From: Kibdelosporangium philippinense
GTDB lineage: Bacteria > Actinomycetota > Actinomycetes > Mycobacteriales > Pseudonocardiaceae
NCBI RefSeq assembly: GCF_021390435.2
Contig: NZ_JAJVCN010000003.1
Span: 2,220,655 to 2,284,654, forward strand
Direction: 5' to 3'
Length of the DNA: 64,000 bases
Shown here: in pieces, positions 35,307 to 44,098 of the stretch
Layout of the letters: every line of letters starts with the position of its first letter
Numbering within the stretch: the stretch's first letter is position 1
Program-made: the position numbers and the translations under genes
Notes under the pieces: model-generated
The model's input: only the letters and a program-made list of their open reading frames with translations
Database searches by the model: none
What the model was told of the DNA's origin: nothing

Positions 35307-37354
35307 GCCGGATTCCCTGGGCGCACTGGATCACCCTGCTCGTCGGGGTGTTCCTGCTGCTTGGCATGTTGACGATCCACGCGTACAACGTGACCACCTC
35401 CCCAGCGGCCCCGACCGAACCCGCCGACGGCACCGTGGACATCGCCGACAACACGATCGCGCTGGTCATCCAGGACGGACCCAATCCGAAGTGGACACCG
35501 AGGATCCTGGACGCGCTGCGCAAGCACAACGCGCACGCGACGTTCATGCTGGTCGGCACGCGGATCAACGAGCACCCAGAGCTGGTGCGGCGGATGCTGA
35601 CCGAAGGGCACGACGTCGGTATCACCGGACTGCGGCCCGGCGATGTCGCGCAACTGCCCGGCTGGCAGCGTGACCTGGAACTCTCGTTCGCCCAGCAGGC
35701 GCTTGCCGCGGCCGCGGGTGTCCACACGCGACTCTTCGGGCAGTTGTCCGAGGTATCCGACGAGGTCCTGCTGTCGCTGCGGCGCGACGGCTACCTGGTG
35801 GTCGAGCCGACAACGGACGCACTGTCGTTGCCGTGGGGCGATCTTTCGGCACTCTCCGCGACCGCGCGACCCGGTGCGGTAGTCGGCATGCACGACACCG
35901 GCAGCGTGACCGTGGACGAGGTGAACGGCCTACTGTCCACAATGTCCCCTCGCGGGCACCGGTTCGCCAATATGTCCGAGGCGCTGATCATTCCCCGGCC
36001 GCATGAGGAAGCCGGATTCGGCAGCAAGCTCACCGGGCATCTGGCTGCGACAGCCCAGAACTACGGCGGCACGCTCGTGTTCGTGCTCAACGCGCTGATC
36101 ATCCTGGCCGCGATGTTGGCTGTGCTGCGGACGTTGATGCAGCTCGGCTTGGCGAACACCGCACGGCGCGTTGCCAGGGAACGGGAACAGAACCCGCCGC
36201 CGTGGTACTCGCCGCCGGTGTCGGTGATTGTGCCCGCGTACAACGAATCCGCGAACATCGTCGCCACAGTTCAGTCGTTGCTAGCGAACACACACACCGC
36301 TGACGTCGAAGTGATCGTGGTTGACGACGGTTCAACGGACGACACCGCGGATCTGGTGCTCGCGTTGGGGCAGCCGGGCGTTCGGGTTGTCAGGCAACGC
36401 AATTCAGGCAAGTCAGTCGCGTTGAACACGGGAATCGCCCACGCCGCACACGACATTCTGATTCTGGTCGACGGGGACACGGTGTTCGAGCCGGAGACGA
36501 TCGGTCATCTCGTGCAGCCGATGATCGACCCGACGGTCGGCGCGGTGTCCGGCAACACCAAGGTCGCCAATCGTCGTAGCCTGCTGGGCCGTTGGCAGCA
36601 CCTGGAATACTGCGCCGGGTCCAATTTGGATCGTCAGATCCTGAACGCGCTGCAGTGCATCCCGACTGTGCCGGGCGCGATTGGTGCGTTCCGGCGCGAG
36701 GCGCTGCGTCAGGTCGGTGGCATCAGCTCGCAGACGATCGCCGAGGACACGGACCTGACGATCGCGATCACCCGCGCTGGCTGGCGTGTCACGTACACAC
36801 CGGATGCGCGGGCGTGGACCGAGGTTCCGGCGACGTTGGGAGCGTTGTACAAGCAGCGCTACCGGTGGTCGTTCAGCACGTTCCAGTCGATGTGGAAGCA
36901 CCGCGGCAGCTGGCGCGACAGCGGCCCATCGGGTCGGATGGGCCGCTACGGCCTGATCTACCTGTTCGCTTTCCAGTTGCTGCTGCCGTTGCTCGGCCCG
37001 GCGATGGATGTTTTCGTGCTGTACGGCATGTTCGTCGCGGACGCGCCGTACGCGATCGTGATCTGGTTGCTGTTCCTGGCAATTCAGACCGCAGGGGCAG
37101 GGTATGCGTTGTACCTGGACGGCGAATCACTGCGTCCCTTGTGGGGTTTACCGTTGCAGCAGGTGGTTTATCGACAGTTGACGTATCTCGTGGTGATCCA
37201 GTCGATCGTCACGGCGATGCATGGTGCCCAGTTGCAGTGGCAGACCAACAGGCGGACCGGTCAGGCAGCGAAAGCGCTGACCTACGCGGCGAAACCGCCA
37301 TCGACGTCCCAGGTGGCGCCGTTGACGAACCGAGACTCCAAGCTGGCCAGGTAG
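35282..37354 (+). CDS. NodB-like (degenerate) / family 2 glycosyltransferase fusion
   Basis: 690 residues. A membrane helix (14-34), a NodB-like polysaccharide deacetylase domain (about 55-235), a helix (270-290), a processive GT2 domain (about 310-560) and 3-4 helices follow. The GT part is canonical: DDGSTDDTADL, LVDGDTVFEPE, AEDTDLTI and KQRYRWSFSTFQSMW. The deacetylase half is not. The expected DDG reads IQDGPNPKW, and the usual HxxxH metal motif is replaced by GHDVGITGLRPGDV, so deacetylation is unlikely. It probably builds an exported polysaccharide and uses the first domain for binding. Confidence 0.85.
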   Translation: MARHRSQVGRIPWAHWITLLVGVFLLLGMLTIHAYNVTTSPAAPTEPADGTVDIADNTIALVIQDGPNPKWTPRILDALRKHNAHATFMLVGTRINEHPELVRRMLTEGHDVGITGLRPGDVAQLPGWQRDLELSFAQQALAAAAGVHTRLFGQLSEVSDEVLLSLRRDGYLVVEPTTDALSLPWGDLSALSATARPGAVVGMHDTGSVTVDEVNGLLSTMSPRGHRFANMSEALIIPRPHEEAGFGSKLTGHLAATAQNYGGTLVFVLNALIILAAMLAVLRTLMQLGLANTARRVAREREQNPPPWYSPPVSVIVPAYNESANIVATVQSLLANTHTADVEVIVVDDGSTDDTADLVLALGQPGVRVVRQRNSGKSVALNTGIAHAAHDILILVDGDTVFEPETIGHLVQPMIDPTVGAVSGNTKVANRRSLLGRWQHLEYCAGSNLDRQILNALQCIPTVPGAIGAFRREALRQVGGISSQTIAEDTDLTIAITRAGWRVTYTPDARAWTEVPATLGALYKQRYRWSFSTFQSMWKHRGSWRDSGPSGRMGRYGLIYLFAFQLLLPLLGPAMDVFVLYGMFVADAPYAIVIWLLFLAIQTAGAGYALYLDGESLRPLWGLPLQQVVYRQLTYLVVIQSIVTAMHGAQLQWQTNRRTGQAAKALTYAAKPPSTSQVAPLTNRDSKLAR

Positions 37355-38019
37355 GAGACGACGCTGGCAACGTCGGCGAGCTGGCCGACCTTGCCGACGG
37401 GCGTCATCCCGACCATGTAGGCCACCGCGTCCGGGACGGCTTTGGCCGAGTCGGACAGGATGATGCCGGGCTGGATCGTGTTGGCGGTGATGCCTTTCGG
37501 GCCCAGTTCGCGGGCAAGCCCCCGGGTCATGCCCGCCATCCCTGCTTTGACCATGGCGTACACCGCCTGGCCGGCCCGCAGCAGCTCGCCTGCTGGCAGG
37601 TGGTCGGCGAAGATGCTGCCGATGTTGATGATCCGGCCGCCCTCGCCGAGGTATGCGGCGGCCTCCTGGGTGGCGACCCACGTGCCTCTGAGGTTCACCC
37701 GCAGCATGGTGTCGAAGAATTCCATCGGATACTGCCGGATCGGCCACAGCGCGTTCGAAAAGGCGTTGTTCACCAACACATCCAGGCCGCCGTAGGTGCT
37801 GGCGACCGTGTTGACCGCCGCGCGCACCGCGGCTTCGTCGCCGCTGTCGGCATGGATCGCCAGCGCTCCCGTCTCCTGCGCGAGTGCGTCGGCACGGTCC
37901 TTGGCCTGCAGGTATGTGAACCCAACCGACAATCCGTCAGCAGCAAGGCGTCGCACGATCCCCTCGCCGATGCCGCGTGCTCCCCCGGTGACCAATGCCA
38001 CCCGCTGTGAAGTTTCCAT
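37282..38019 (-). CDS. short-chain dehydrogenase/reductase
   Basis: 245 residues, classical SDR. Cofactor motif TGGARGIGEGI (residues about 12-22), NNAF in the NNAG position, catalytic Tyr/Lys in YAMVK, and PGII after the active site. The acidic-to-Leu position after beta-2 (FTYLQAK) suggests NADP(H). The FabG-like length and the VDGGF end are usual. The substrate is unknown. Its 3' end overlaps the convergent glycosyltransferase gene by 73 bp. Confidence 0.9.
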   Translation of the reverse strand: METSQRVALVTGGARGIGEGIVRRLAADGLSVGFTYLQAKDRADALAQETGALAIHADSGDEAAVRAAVNTVASTYGGLDVLVNNAFSNALWPIRQYPMEFFDTMLRVNLRGTWVATQEAAAYLGEGGRIINIGSIFADHLPAGELLRAGQAVYAMVKAGMAGMTRGLARELGPKGITANTIQPGIILSDSAKAVPDAVAYMVGMTPVGKVGQLADVASVVSYLASLESRFVNGATWDVDGGFAA

Positions 38020-38074
38020 GCACCGGACGTAACCATTGATCGATTCACGTTCAATGCACAAAACCTTCACCCTC

Positions 38075-38107
38075 GTGCGGCCTTCCCGCTCAGCGGAAAG
38101 GCCGCAC
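38075..38107 (-). terminator. terminator hairpin after the acidic secreted protein gene
   Basis: GTGCGGCCTT (38075-38084) pairs with AAGGCCGCAC (38098-38107), extended by CCGC/GCGG with one bulge. It lies 12 bp beyond the stop of the minus-strand gene at 38120. Confidence 0.65.
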
Positions 38108-38119
38108 TCTGAGGGAACG

Positions 38120-38491
38120 TCAGCCAGCGCTGCCCGTCGAGTCGACCGAGTCGACCGGAGCCTTCTTCTGTTGCGGCGCCTTCGCTTCCTTCTGCACGTT
38201 CGCAGCAGGCGCGGTGACCTTGTCGTCCGGCGAGTTGGCCGTGTCCAGCGCCGGGTCGTCGACTGAGTCGACGACCGATGCCGTCGGCGAGTCCGCGCTC
38301 TCCGGCGAGTTGTCGACCACACCGTTCTGGGTCTGGGTCAACGGCGCGTCGAACTGCTGCACAACCGGTGCGGGATGCGGATCACGCACAGTGCTGCCAC
38401 CGTCGTCGTCGGCCATCGCCGCTGCCGCACCGAAGCCCGCCAGTGCGAAGGTGGTGACGCCTGCGATGATCCACGGTCGTTTGCTGTTCAT
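38120..38491 (-). CDS. secreted acidic low-complexity protein
   Basis: 123 residues. Signal peptide 1-27 (SKRPWIIAGVTTFALAGFGAAAAMA). The mature part is rich in Asp, Ser, Pro and Val, with repeated VDSVD and SPDD-like units, then a Lys/Gln-rich segment (QKEAKAPQQKK). It is predicted to be disordered and exported. AAGGAGAGG lies 5 nt before the ATG. No domain recognised. Confidence 0.7.
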   Translation of the reverse strand: MNSKRPWIIAGVTTFALAGFGAAAAMADDDGGSTVRDPHPAPVVQQFDAPLTQTQNGVVDNSPESADSPTASVVDSVDDPALDTANSPDDKVTAPAANVQKEAKAPQQKKAPVDSVDSTGSAG

Positions 38492-38572
38492 GATTTCCTC
38501 TCCTTGCTTGGCTGTACTTCCACAATGACGGCGGTAGATGAAAAGAAAGGGTGGCAGTCCATGAAGGACTTC

Positions 38573-39712
38573 TCATCCAAGCCAGCGCTCGGCCAACTCG
38601 AGCCGTAGTTCCGTGTTACGCGACCAGTCCGGCTCCTGCACCCGATGCGGCCCGGTCGCCAGCGAGAGCACGACGGCCGCCGTCCGCCGATGAAGTGCCT
38701 GCGGGTCAAGGTCTTTGCTGAAATGCGCGGCCAGCTGATCCTGAACGCCGATGATGTGCGCGGCATGGTTCGCACGAATCTGAGCGAGCACGGACAGGTG
38801 CCCGAGCAGGCATGCCGCGTCGTCGAGGCGCTCGCCACGACCTGCGGTGTCGATGTCGAGCAGCCTGGCTTGTCCATTGTGGATGATGAGCTGGCTTTCG
38901 TAGAAGTCACCGTGCACTGGGACATCCGGCCCTTCCGGCGACTCGTGGTGCACCTTCGCCGCGATCAGCCTTGCGCGTTTGCTCAGATGTGGCGCGGTGA
39001 CGGCGACCACTTCGGCGTAGTGGGCGGCTTTCTGACCCCATGTCGGTTTCCGCTTGCCCGCGAGCTCCCATGGCAGGCCGTCCAGCGCATCCGTGACGCT
39101 CTGCGGGTCGACTCCCTTGTAGTCCAGCAGTTCTTCACGCAAGGTCCGGCCTGGCAGCCCGGCTAGCAGGACGAGACCGTCGTCCGTCCAGCCAAGGGAT
39201 TCCGGTGCCGTTGTGGCGATCCGGTGCCGGTCGTGCAGGTCTTTCGCCTGATTCGGGCGGACCGCCTTGATGAAAACCCTGCGTTGATTGGGCAGCCGGA
39301 CCTCGACGACAGCACGCCTCCGCGGCCGATACGCCCTGGTCTTGACGCTCACATCGCCGCCAACATCGACCCCGCTGGCCTCGATGAGAATGCGCGCCTG
39401 CGCCGGATCCACCGCGCGTGGCAGCCCAGGCAGGTCCGGATCGAACGGAAACCGCCACACGCCAACGTCTGTGGTGCCGTCACTGATCCGGACGACACCG
39501 TCAGGCAGCGAACCATTCGACACCCCAATGACTTCGTCGCGGACACCGTCAGCCCATTTGACCGTCGCCGAGTAGCTGACCGTGGTCCGCTTGCCCGGCT
39601 GATGGTCCACTTGCGCGGCGGTCCAGCTCAGCAGTTGCCCACCGGCACCGGCCACCACCGTGGCGAGCATGTCACCCGCCGCCGTTCCCGTCAGAAGTGC
39701 GAGATCAGCCAT
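38573..39712 (-). CDS. aminoglycoside phosphotransferase (APH)-fold kinase
   Basis: 379 residues from the ATG at 39712. The C-terminal kinase fold shows VPVHGDFYESQLIIHN (Brenner-like HGD catalytic loop, with Gln where Asn is usual) and RLLDIDTAGRGERLDDAACLLGH (DxD metal site). The N-terminal 150 residues are less typical, with an RRRAVVEVRLPNQRRVFIKAV lobe carrying the probable ATP lysine. APH-fold proteins phosphorylate small molecules; resistance should not be assumed. It lies alone on the minus strand. Confidence 0.75.
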   Translation of the reverse strand: MADLALLTGTAAGDMLATVVAGAGGQLLSWTAAQVDHQPGKRTTVSYSATVKWADGVRDEVIGVSNGSLPDGVVRISDGTTDVGVWRFPFDPDLPGLPRAVDPAQARILIEASGVDVGGDVSVKTRAYRPRRRAVVEVRLPNQRRVFIKAVRPNQAKDLHDRHRIATTAPESLGWTDDGLVLLAGLPGRTLREELLDYKGVDPQSVTDALDGLPWELAGKRKPTWGQKAAHYAEVVAVTAPHLSKRARLIAAKVHHESPEGPDVPVHGDFYESQLIIHNGQARLLDIDTAGRGERLDDAACLLGHLSVLAQIRANHAAHIIGVQDQLAAHFSKDLDPQALHRRTAAVVLSLATGPHRVQEPDWSRNTELRLELAERWLG

Positions 39713-39846
39713 GCCATCACGATGACCGCGGGGAATGATGCGGCCATGAGCCGCCGATGAAGAAACTTTCATCTGCCGGTCATCGGAACGTCCTTGCGCT
39801 AGCGTGCCTAAGTCATCCGAATTGTCCGGTTGAAAGAGGGCGCCTC

Positions 39847-40581
39847 ATGGACGCGGACACCAAGAGAATCTTCAGGCCTCGCCGCGTAAGCCTCCGAAGA
39901 ACCGGCTTGATCCTGTTAGGTGTGACGCTGGCGATCAACGTCGCCAGCATGGCGGTGCCCGCGTTGATCGACCACCCATTGACGACCAACCGTGGTGAAA
40001 TCCATGACTACCTGGACGTTTTCGTAGAGGGAAATCTGCCAACCTGGTGGAGCACAGGCCTTTTGGTGCTCGCGGCGGCGTCACACGCCTTACTGGGCTG
40101 CATCGGCCACGCGGCGCGAGTGAAAGGAAGCTGGGCCTGGTTCGCCAGCGCGACAATGCTCGGCGCCTTATCCCTGGACGATCACACGCAGTTGCACGAA
40201 CGCCTCGACCGCATCGGCCGCCATCTCGTGACCTATGACGGCGGCTTCCCGTTCTACTGGCTCATTCCCGGCCTTGTCGCCGGTCTCATCGTCGCCATCG
40301 GTCTGCTACTGCTGGCCCGCCACCTGCACGGCCGGCCCCGCACGTACATGATCATCGGCTGCGTCCTCCTGCTCGGCGCGGCCCTTGGCGGCGAAGCACT
40401 CCAAGGGCTCCTGATCGCCTCCGGCGAAAGCGGACCGTTGTACGTGCTGACGTATCACGCGGAGGAATTGGGCGAAAACCTCGGCGTCCTCGCCATGCTC
40501 GCCGCCGCGGCCCATACGGCCCTCATCGTTCGCACCCAGCACTCGATCGACGTGCGCTACGGTCGTCCTCAGCGTCGTTAG
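39847..40581 (+). CDS. polytopic membrane protein of unknown function
   Basis: 244 residues, about six membrane helices. It begins MDADTKRIFRPRRVSLRRTG, a basic cytoplasmic lead, followed by LILLGVTLAINVASMAV. Between helices lie LSLDDHTQLHERLDRIGRHL and YHAEELGENLGV, acidic/His clusters in loops that could bind metal. AGAGGG precedes the ATG. An IS110 element begins about 7 bp after its stop. I do not recognise a family. Confidence 0.65.
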   Translation: MDADTKRIFRPRRVSLRRTGLILLGVTLAINVASMAVPALIDHPLTTNRGEIHDYLDVFVEGNLPTWWSTGLLVLAAASHALLGCIGHAARVKGSWAWFASATMLGALSLDDHTQLHERLDRIGRHLVTYDGGFPFYWLIPGLVAGLIVAIGLLLLARHLHGRPRTYMIIGCVLLLGAALGGEALQGLLIASGESGPLYVLTYHAEELGENLGVLAMLAAAAHTALIVRTQHSIDVRYGRPQRR

Positions 40582-40587
40582 GGGGAT

Positions 40588-41927
40588 TCCCAATGAAGTT
40601 GTCAAGTAGTTGGGAGCTGCGGTGGTGAGGGGGTCACGCTGCCGTTGCGGCGGGGGTTGCTTGGTAGGTGGTGCCGTCGCGCAGCAGTGCCCACAAGACG
40701 TTCAGCCGGCGGCGTGCCAGGGCGAGGACGGCCTGGGTGTGTCGTTTGCCTTCGGCTCGTTTGCGGTCGTAGTAGGTCCGCGAGGCGGGGCAACAGCGGA
40801 TGCTGACCATGGCGGAAAGGTAGAACACGCGCAGCAGGCGTCTGCTGTAGCGGCGGGGGCGGTGCAGGTTGCCGTTGACCCGGCCGGAATCGCGGGGTAC
40901 TGGTGCGAGTCCGGCGACGCCGGCCAGCCGGTTGGGACTGCCGAAAGCGGTCATGTCGCCGCCGGTGTAGGCGAGGAACTCGGCGGCGAGCTGGATGCCG
41001 AAGCCGGGCAGGCTGAGGATCACGTCGGCGTGTTTGTGCTGGCGAAACCGGCTCTCGATCAAGGTGTCGATCTCGCTGATCTCCTCGTCGAGAGTCATCA
41101 CCCCCTTCGCCAGCCGCGCGACCATCGCGGCGGCCAGGTCTTGTCCGGTGATGGTGGTGTGTTGCGCGTTGGCGGCGTTCAGCGCGGTCTGGGCGACGGT
41201 GCTGGGGTTGCGGACTTTTCGGTTGCGCAGCCAGGTTTCCAAGCGGTTGGCACCGATTCGTCGCAATGCCGCAGGGGTTTGGTAGGCGGTCAGCAGCACC
41301 AGGGCGGCTTTGGAGGTGCTGTAGTCGAAGGCGCGTTCCAGGGCCGGGAAGTAGTCCAGCAGTTGCGCGCGCAGCCGGTTGATGGTGCGGGTGCGGTCGG
41401 CGACCAGATCGGCCCGGCGGCTGGTCAGGATCCGCAGTTCGACGCTGACCGGGTCGCCGGTGTGCACGACGTGCAGATCGTGGCGCATCCGGGCCTGGTC
41501 GGCGATCACGGCGGCGTCCTTGGCGTCGGTTTTGCCGTCTCCGCGGTACATGCCGGCCGCGTAGTGGACGGTGCGCCCGGGGATGTAAAGCAACCGCTGG
41601 TCGTGGTTGACCAGCAAGGCGATCAGCAACGCCGCCCCGCCGGAGTTGAGATCGACCGCCCAGGTCAGCTCTCCATCCAACTCGTCTGCCAGCGCGGTGA
41701 CCTCGCCGACCAACTCCAGCAGCGGAGCCTCGTCGTTGGCCACCCGCCGCGACAACAGCCGCTTGCCGGCGGCGTCGATCACCACGCAGTGGTGATGGGT
41801 CTTGCCGGCATCGATGCCTGCCCATACTCCGGGCACGAGCGTCACCTTCCTGTTCGTCAGGTTCATGGTCCCAGCAAACGACCACGCCGTCGTGTCCTTA
41901 CACAGCGATTTGTTCGCGCATCCCAAT
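40588..41927 (-). mobile_element. IS110-family element (approximate limits)
   Basis: The recombinase gene is flanked by TCCCAAT at 40588-40594 and 41921-41927, a possible core duplication that would give an element of about 1.33 kb. IS110 elements lack terminal inverted repeats, so these limits are tentative. A strong hairpin just outside the right copy (GGGGTGCTGGG at 41946-41956 pairing with 42003-42013) could instead belong to a guide (bridge) RNA, in which case the element extends to about 42.05 kb. Confidence 0.5.
40634..41866 (-). CDS. IS110 family recombinase/transposase
   Basis: 410 residues. The N-terminal RuvC-like DEDD domain shows WAGIDAGKTHHHCVVID (first Asp), ELTWAVDLNSGGAA (Glu/Asp region) and GDGKTDAKDAAVIADQARM (last acidic pair). 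A coiled linker and the C-terminal Transposase_20 domain follow, with LPGFGIQLAAEFLAY and the serine region in GSPNRLAGVAGLAPVPRDSGRVNG. The start may instead be the GTG at 41845. The frame is intact, so the element could be active. Confidence 0.92.
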   Translation of the reverse strand: MNLTNRKVTLVPGVWAGIDAGKTHHHCVVIDAAGKRLLSRRVANDEAPLLELVGEVTALADELDGELTWAVDLNSGGAALLIALLVNHDQRLLYIPGRTVHYAAGMYRGDGKTDAKDAAVIADQARMRHDLHVVHTGDPVSVELRILTSRRADLVADRTRTINRLRAQLLDYFPALERAFDYSTSKAALVLLTAYQTPAALRRIGANRLETWLRNRKVRNPSTVAQTALNAANAQHTTITGQDLAAAMVARLAKGVMTLDEEISEIDTLIESRFRQHKHADVILSLPGFGIQLAAEFLAYTGGDMTAFGSPNRLAGVAGLAPVPRDSGRVNGNLHRPRRYSRRLLRVFYLSAMVSIRCCPASRTYYDRKRAEGKRHTQAVLALARRRLNVLWALLRDGTTYQATPAATAA

Positions 41928-42066
41928 TAGCGGTCGGGTCGTCGTGGGGTGCTGGGCGGCCAATCCCCCTGGGCCATCCACGGCGGACGCATGGAAGCCA
42001 TACCCAGCACCCCTGGGTCGTCGGAACCCTACGACCAGCCCCGATCGACACAGGAAGAAGGTAAGG

Positions 42067-42735
42067 ATGCTCATGGTGCGTTGGCGACCGGATCAACTGC
42101 CACCGCCGTCACCAGTTGTGATGCAGGCAGCGGCTGGACAGGGGCTCGGCGGATTCGTCACAACTCACCACCTGATGCACACCCTCGCCCCACCACCTGG
42201 AAACCCATTGGCCGAACGATGGATCATCCGTGTGCTGATCCTTGTCGTCGCAGGCTGCCTGGTCGGTGCCCTCATGTTCTTCAGCAACGGCAACCCGGGC
42301 GTCGGTGTCGCCTTCCTCGTCCCCATCATCGGTGTCGTCATCTTGGCTATCGTCCGCGGGAAACGGATGCAGAACGCTGGCCCACAGCCGTACGAGCTGG
42401 CATACCGGTTCCAGCACGGCATGGTCTGTCCCACGCTGAATGCCCCGGTGGCGTTCCGCTGGGACTCCATCACCCAGGTCTACGCGGACGTAACCACGCA
42501 CTATCGCGGTGTCGAGTACGCGGGAACGACCTTCCAGTACACGCTCGTAGCGGCAAACGGCTGGCAGGTCCGCTTCATCAGCAAGGACGGCCGCGAACCC
42601 AAGAAAGCCGAATTCGTCCTGGCACAAGTACTTCAGCACGAAGTAAGCGACCGCGTGCTGGCCACGGCGCTCAACCAGATCAACGCAGGCGGCCACGCCG
42701 CATTCGGCGAAGTGGCGATAGCCCAGCAAGGCATC
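42067..42735 (+). pseudogene. DUF6585-like membrane protein gene, 5' part (cut by RIT element)
   Basis: From an ATG at 42067 (GAAGAAGG upstream) this encodes two membrane helices (about 56-75 and 80-98), then YELAYRFQHGMVCPTL and PVAFRWDSITQVYADVTTHY. That is the layout of DUF6585-like proteins. At QQGI (42735) the sequence runs into the terminal repeat of the three-recombinase element. The coding sense resumes in frame at 46153 (TTPAGPMPWWRIS), so this was one gene of about 280 codons. Confidence 0.8.
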
Positions 42736-42762
42736 TTATGCCGATGGTCTGTTTATGCCGAT
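42736..42762. repeat. left end of RIT element, tandem TTATGCCGAT
   Basis: TTATGCCGAT occurs at 42736-42745 and again at 42753-42762. A GTCCGCATAAG motif at 42808-42818 recurs at 46111-46121 near the right end. These are likely recombinase binding and crossover sites. Confidence 0.7.
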
Positions 42763-42883
42763 CTTGGTTGTGTTGTGCCTGTTCGGAAGTGCGGCCATTC
42801 GAGTGAGGTCCGCATAAGTCTGCGTCATGCGCCGTGGGTTTTCCCGCCTGGGTCAGTGCCAGGTTCAGACGGGAGGAAAGATC

Positions 42884-44098
42884 GTGACGTGGTCTCGTGC
42901 ACGGCTGGAGATATCCGGCCCGTTGATGCCGTTTGAGGAAGGTTTCACCAAATGGTTGGGGCATAAGGGGTACGTGCCGACGGCGGTGCGGACACACCAG
43001 CGACGCGTGATCCACCTGAGTCAGTGGATGCAGACAACAGGGCTTGAGATCACCGAGTTTGGTCCGGCAACGGTGGAGGCGTTCATCGCGGCGCAGTGCG
43101 TGGACGGGCGGTTCAAGGATTGGAAGGCTGGGTCGTGGGCGGCATTGTTGGAGTATTTGCGGTCGATCGGGGTGCCGCTGGCCGCTCCGGCCGGCCACGT
43201 GGTGACGGCTGCTGACGCGCTGCTGAGGCGGTATGCGGAGTACGAGGCAGCGGAGCGAGGTCTTGCTGCTCGGTCTATCGAGCGGAACGTGTGTGCGGTC
43301 CGGCCCTTTGTGGAGTGCCGGATGCGTGATGGCCAAGGCGGGCTGGAGCAGTTGACCGCCGGTGAGATCACCGAGTTTGTGGTTGAGCAGGCGCGCCAGG
43401 CTCCTCGGTCGTTGGCGCATCTGGTGCCCGCGCTGCGATCGTTGTTGCGGTACCTGCAGGTTGCCGGGGCTATTCCGGTTGGGCTGGCTAGCGCGGTGCC
43501 GACCATGGCTCGGTGGAAGTTGGCCGGGCTGCCGAAAGCTTTGCCTAGCGGGCAGGTGAGGGCCCTGTTGGCGTCGTGTGACTTGGAAACCGAGATAGGT
43601 CAGCGAGATTTTGCGATCCTGACCATGTTGTCGCGGCTGGGGTTGCGCATCGGAGAAATCGCCGCGCTGCGGTTGGAGGATATCGATTGGCGCCGCGGCG
43701 AGCTGACCATCACGGGCAAAGGCCCACGCTGTGAGCGTCTGCCGCTGCCCAGCGATGTCGGGCAGGCGATCGTGTCATACCTAGTTGGCTGGCGCCCCAA
43801 GACCGATACCCGGCACGTGTTCGTCTGTGCTCGTGCGCCGTATGGTCACATGAGCAGCACCACGGTCACCAACGTGGTGGCCAGGGCAGCCCGCCGGGCG
43901 GGCCTGGGCGTGCTGCATGCGCATCGGTTGCGGCACAGCGCAGCCACCGCCATGCTCGGTGCTGGCGCCTCGCTGGAAGAGATCGGCCAGGTCCTACGGC
44001 ATCGCACTGCCCTCACCACAACGATCTACGCGAAGGTCGACATCGGCTCGCTGCGCAGAATCGCCCGCACCTGGCCAGGATCGCAGGTCGTGGCATGA
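42884..44098 (+). CDS. RIT element tyrosine recombinase A
   Basis: 404 residues from a GTG at 42884 with GGGAGGAAAG upstream. The catalytic domain has the Arg in RLGLRIGEIAALRLEDID, Lys in TITGKGPRCERLP, HRLRHSAATAMLGAG (His-x-x-Arg), the LRHRT second His position, and the nucleophile Tyr in TTTIYAKVD. The N-terminal core-binding region covers about 20-190. Its stop overlaps the next start by 4 bp (ATGA). It cuts and rejoins DNA as part of a three-protein complex by analogy with Tn554 and RIT systems. Confidence 0.9.
   Translation: MTWSRARLEISGPLMPFEEGFTKWLGHKGYVPTAVRTHQRRVIHLSQWMQTTGLEITEFGPATVEAFIAAQCVDGRFKDWKAGSWAALLEYLRSIGVPLAAPAGHVVTAADALLRRYAEYEAAERGLAARSIERNVCAVRPFVECRMRDGQGGLEQLTAGEITEFVVEQARQAPRSLAHLVPALRSLLRYLQVAGAIPVGLASAVPTMARWKLAGLPKALPSGQVRALLASCDLETEIGQRDFAILTMLSRLGLRIGEIAALRLEDIDWRRGELTITGKGPRCERLPLPSDVGQAIVSYLVGWRPKTDTRHVFVCARAPYGHMSSTTVTNVVARAARRAGLGVLHAHRLRHSAATAMLGAGASLEEIGQVLRHRTALTTTIYAKVDIGSLRRIARTWPGSQVVA

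Noticed and set aside
40602..41885. Arg/Pro-rich minus-strand frame inside IS110
   Set aside because: Shadow of the recombinase gene in another frame; it has no domain and the recombinase frame is complete.
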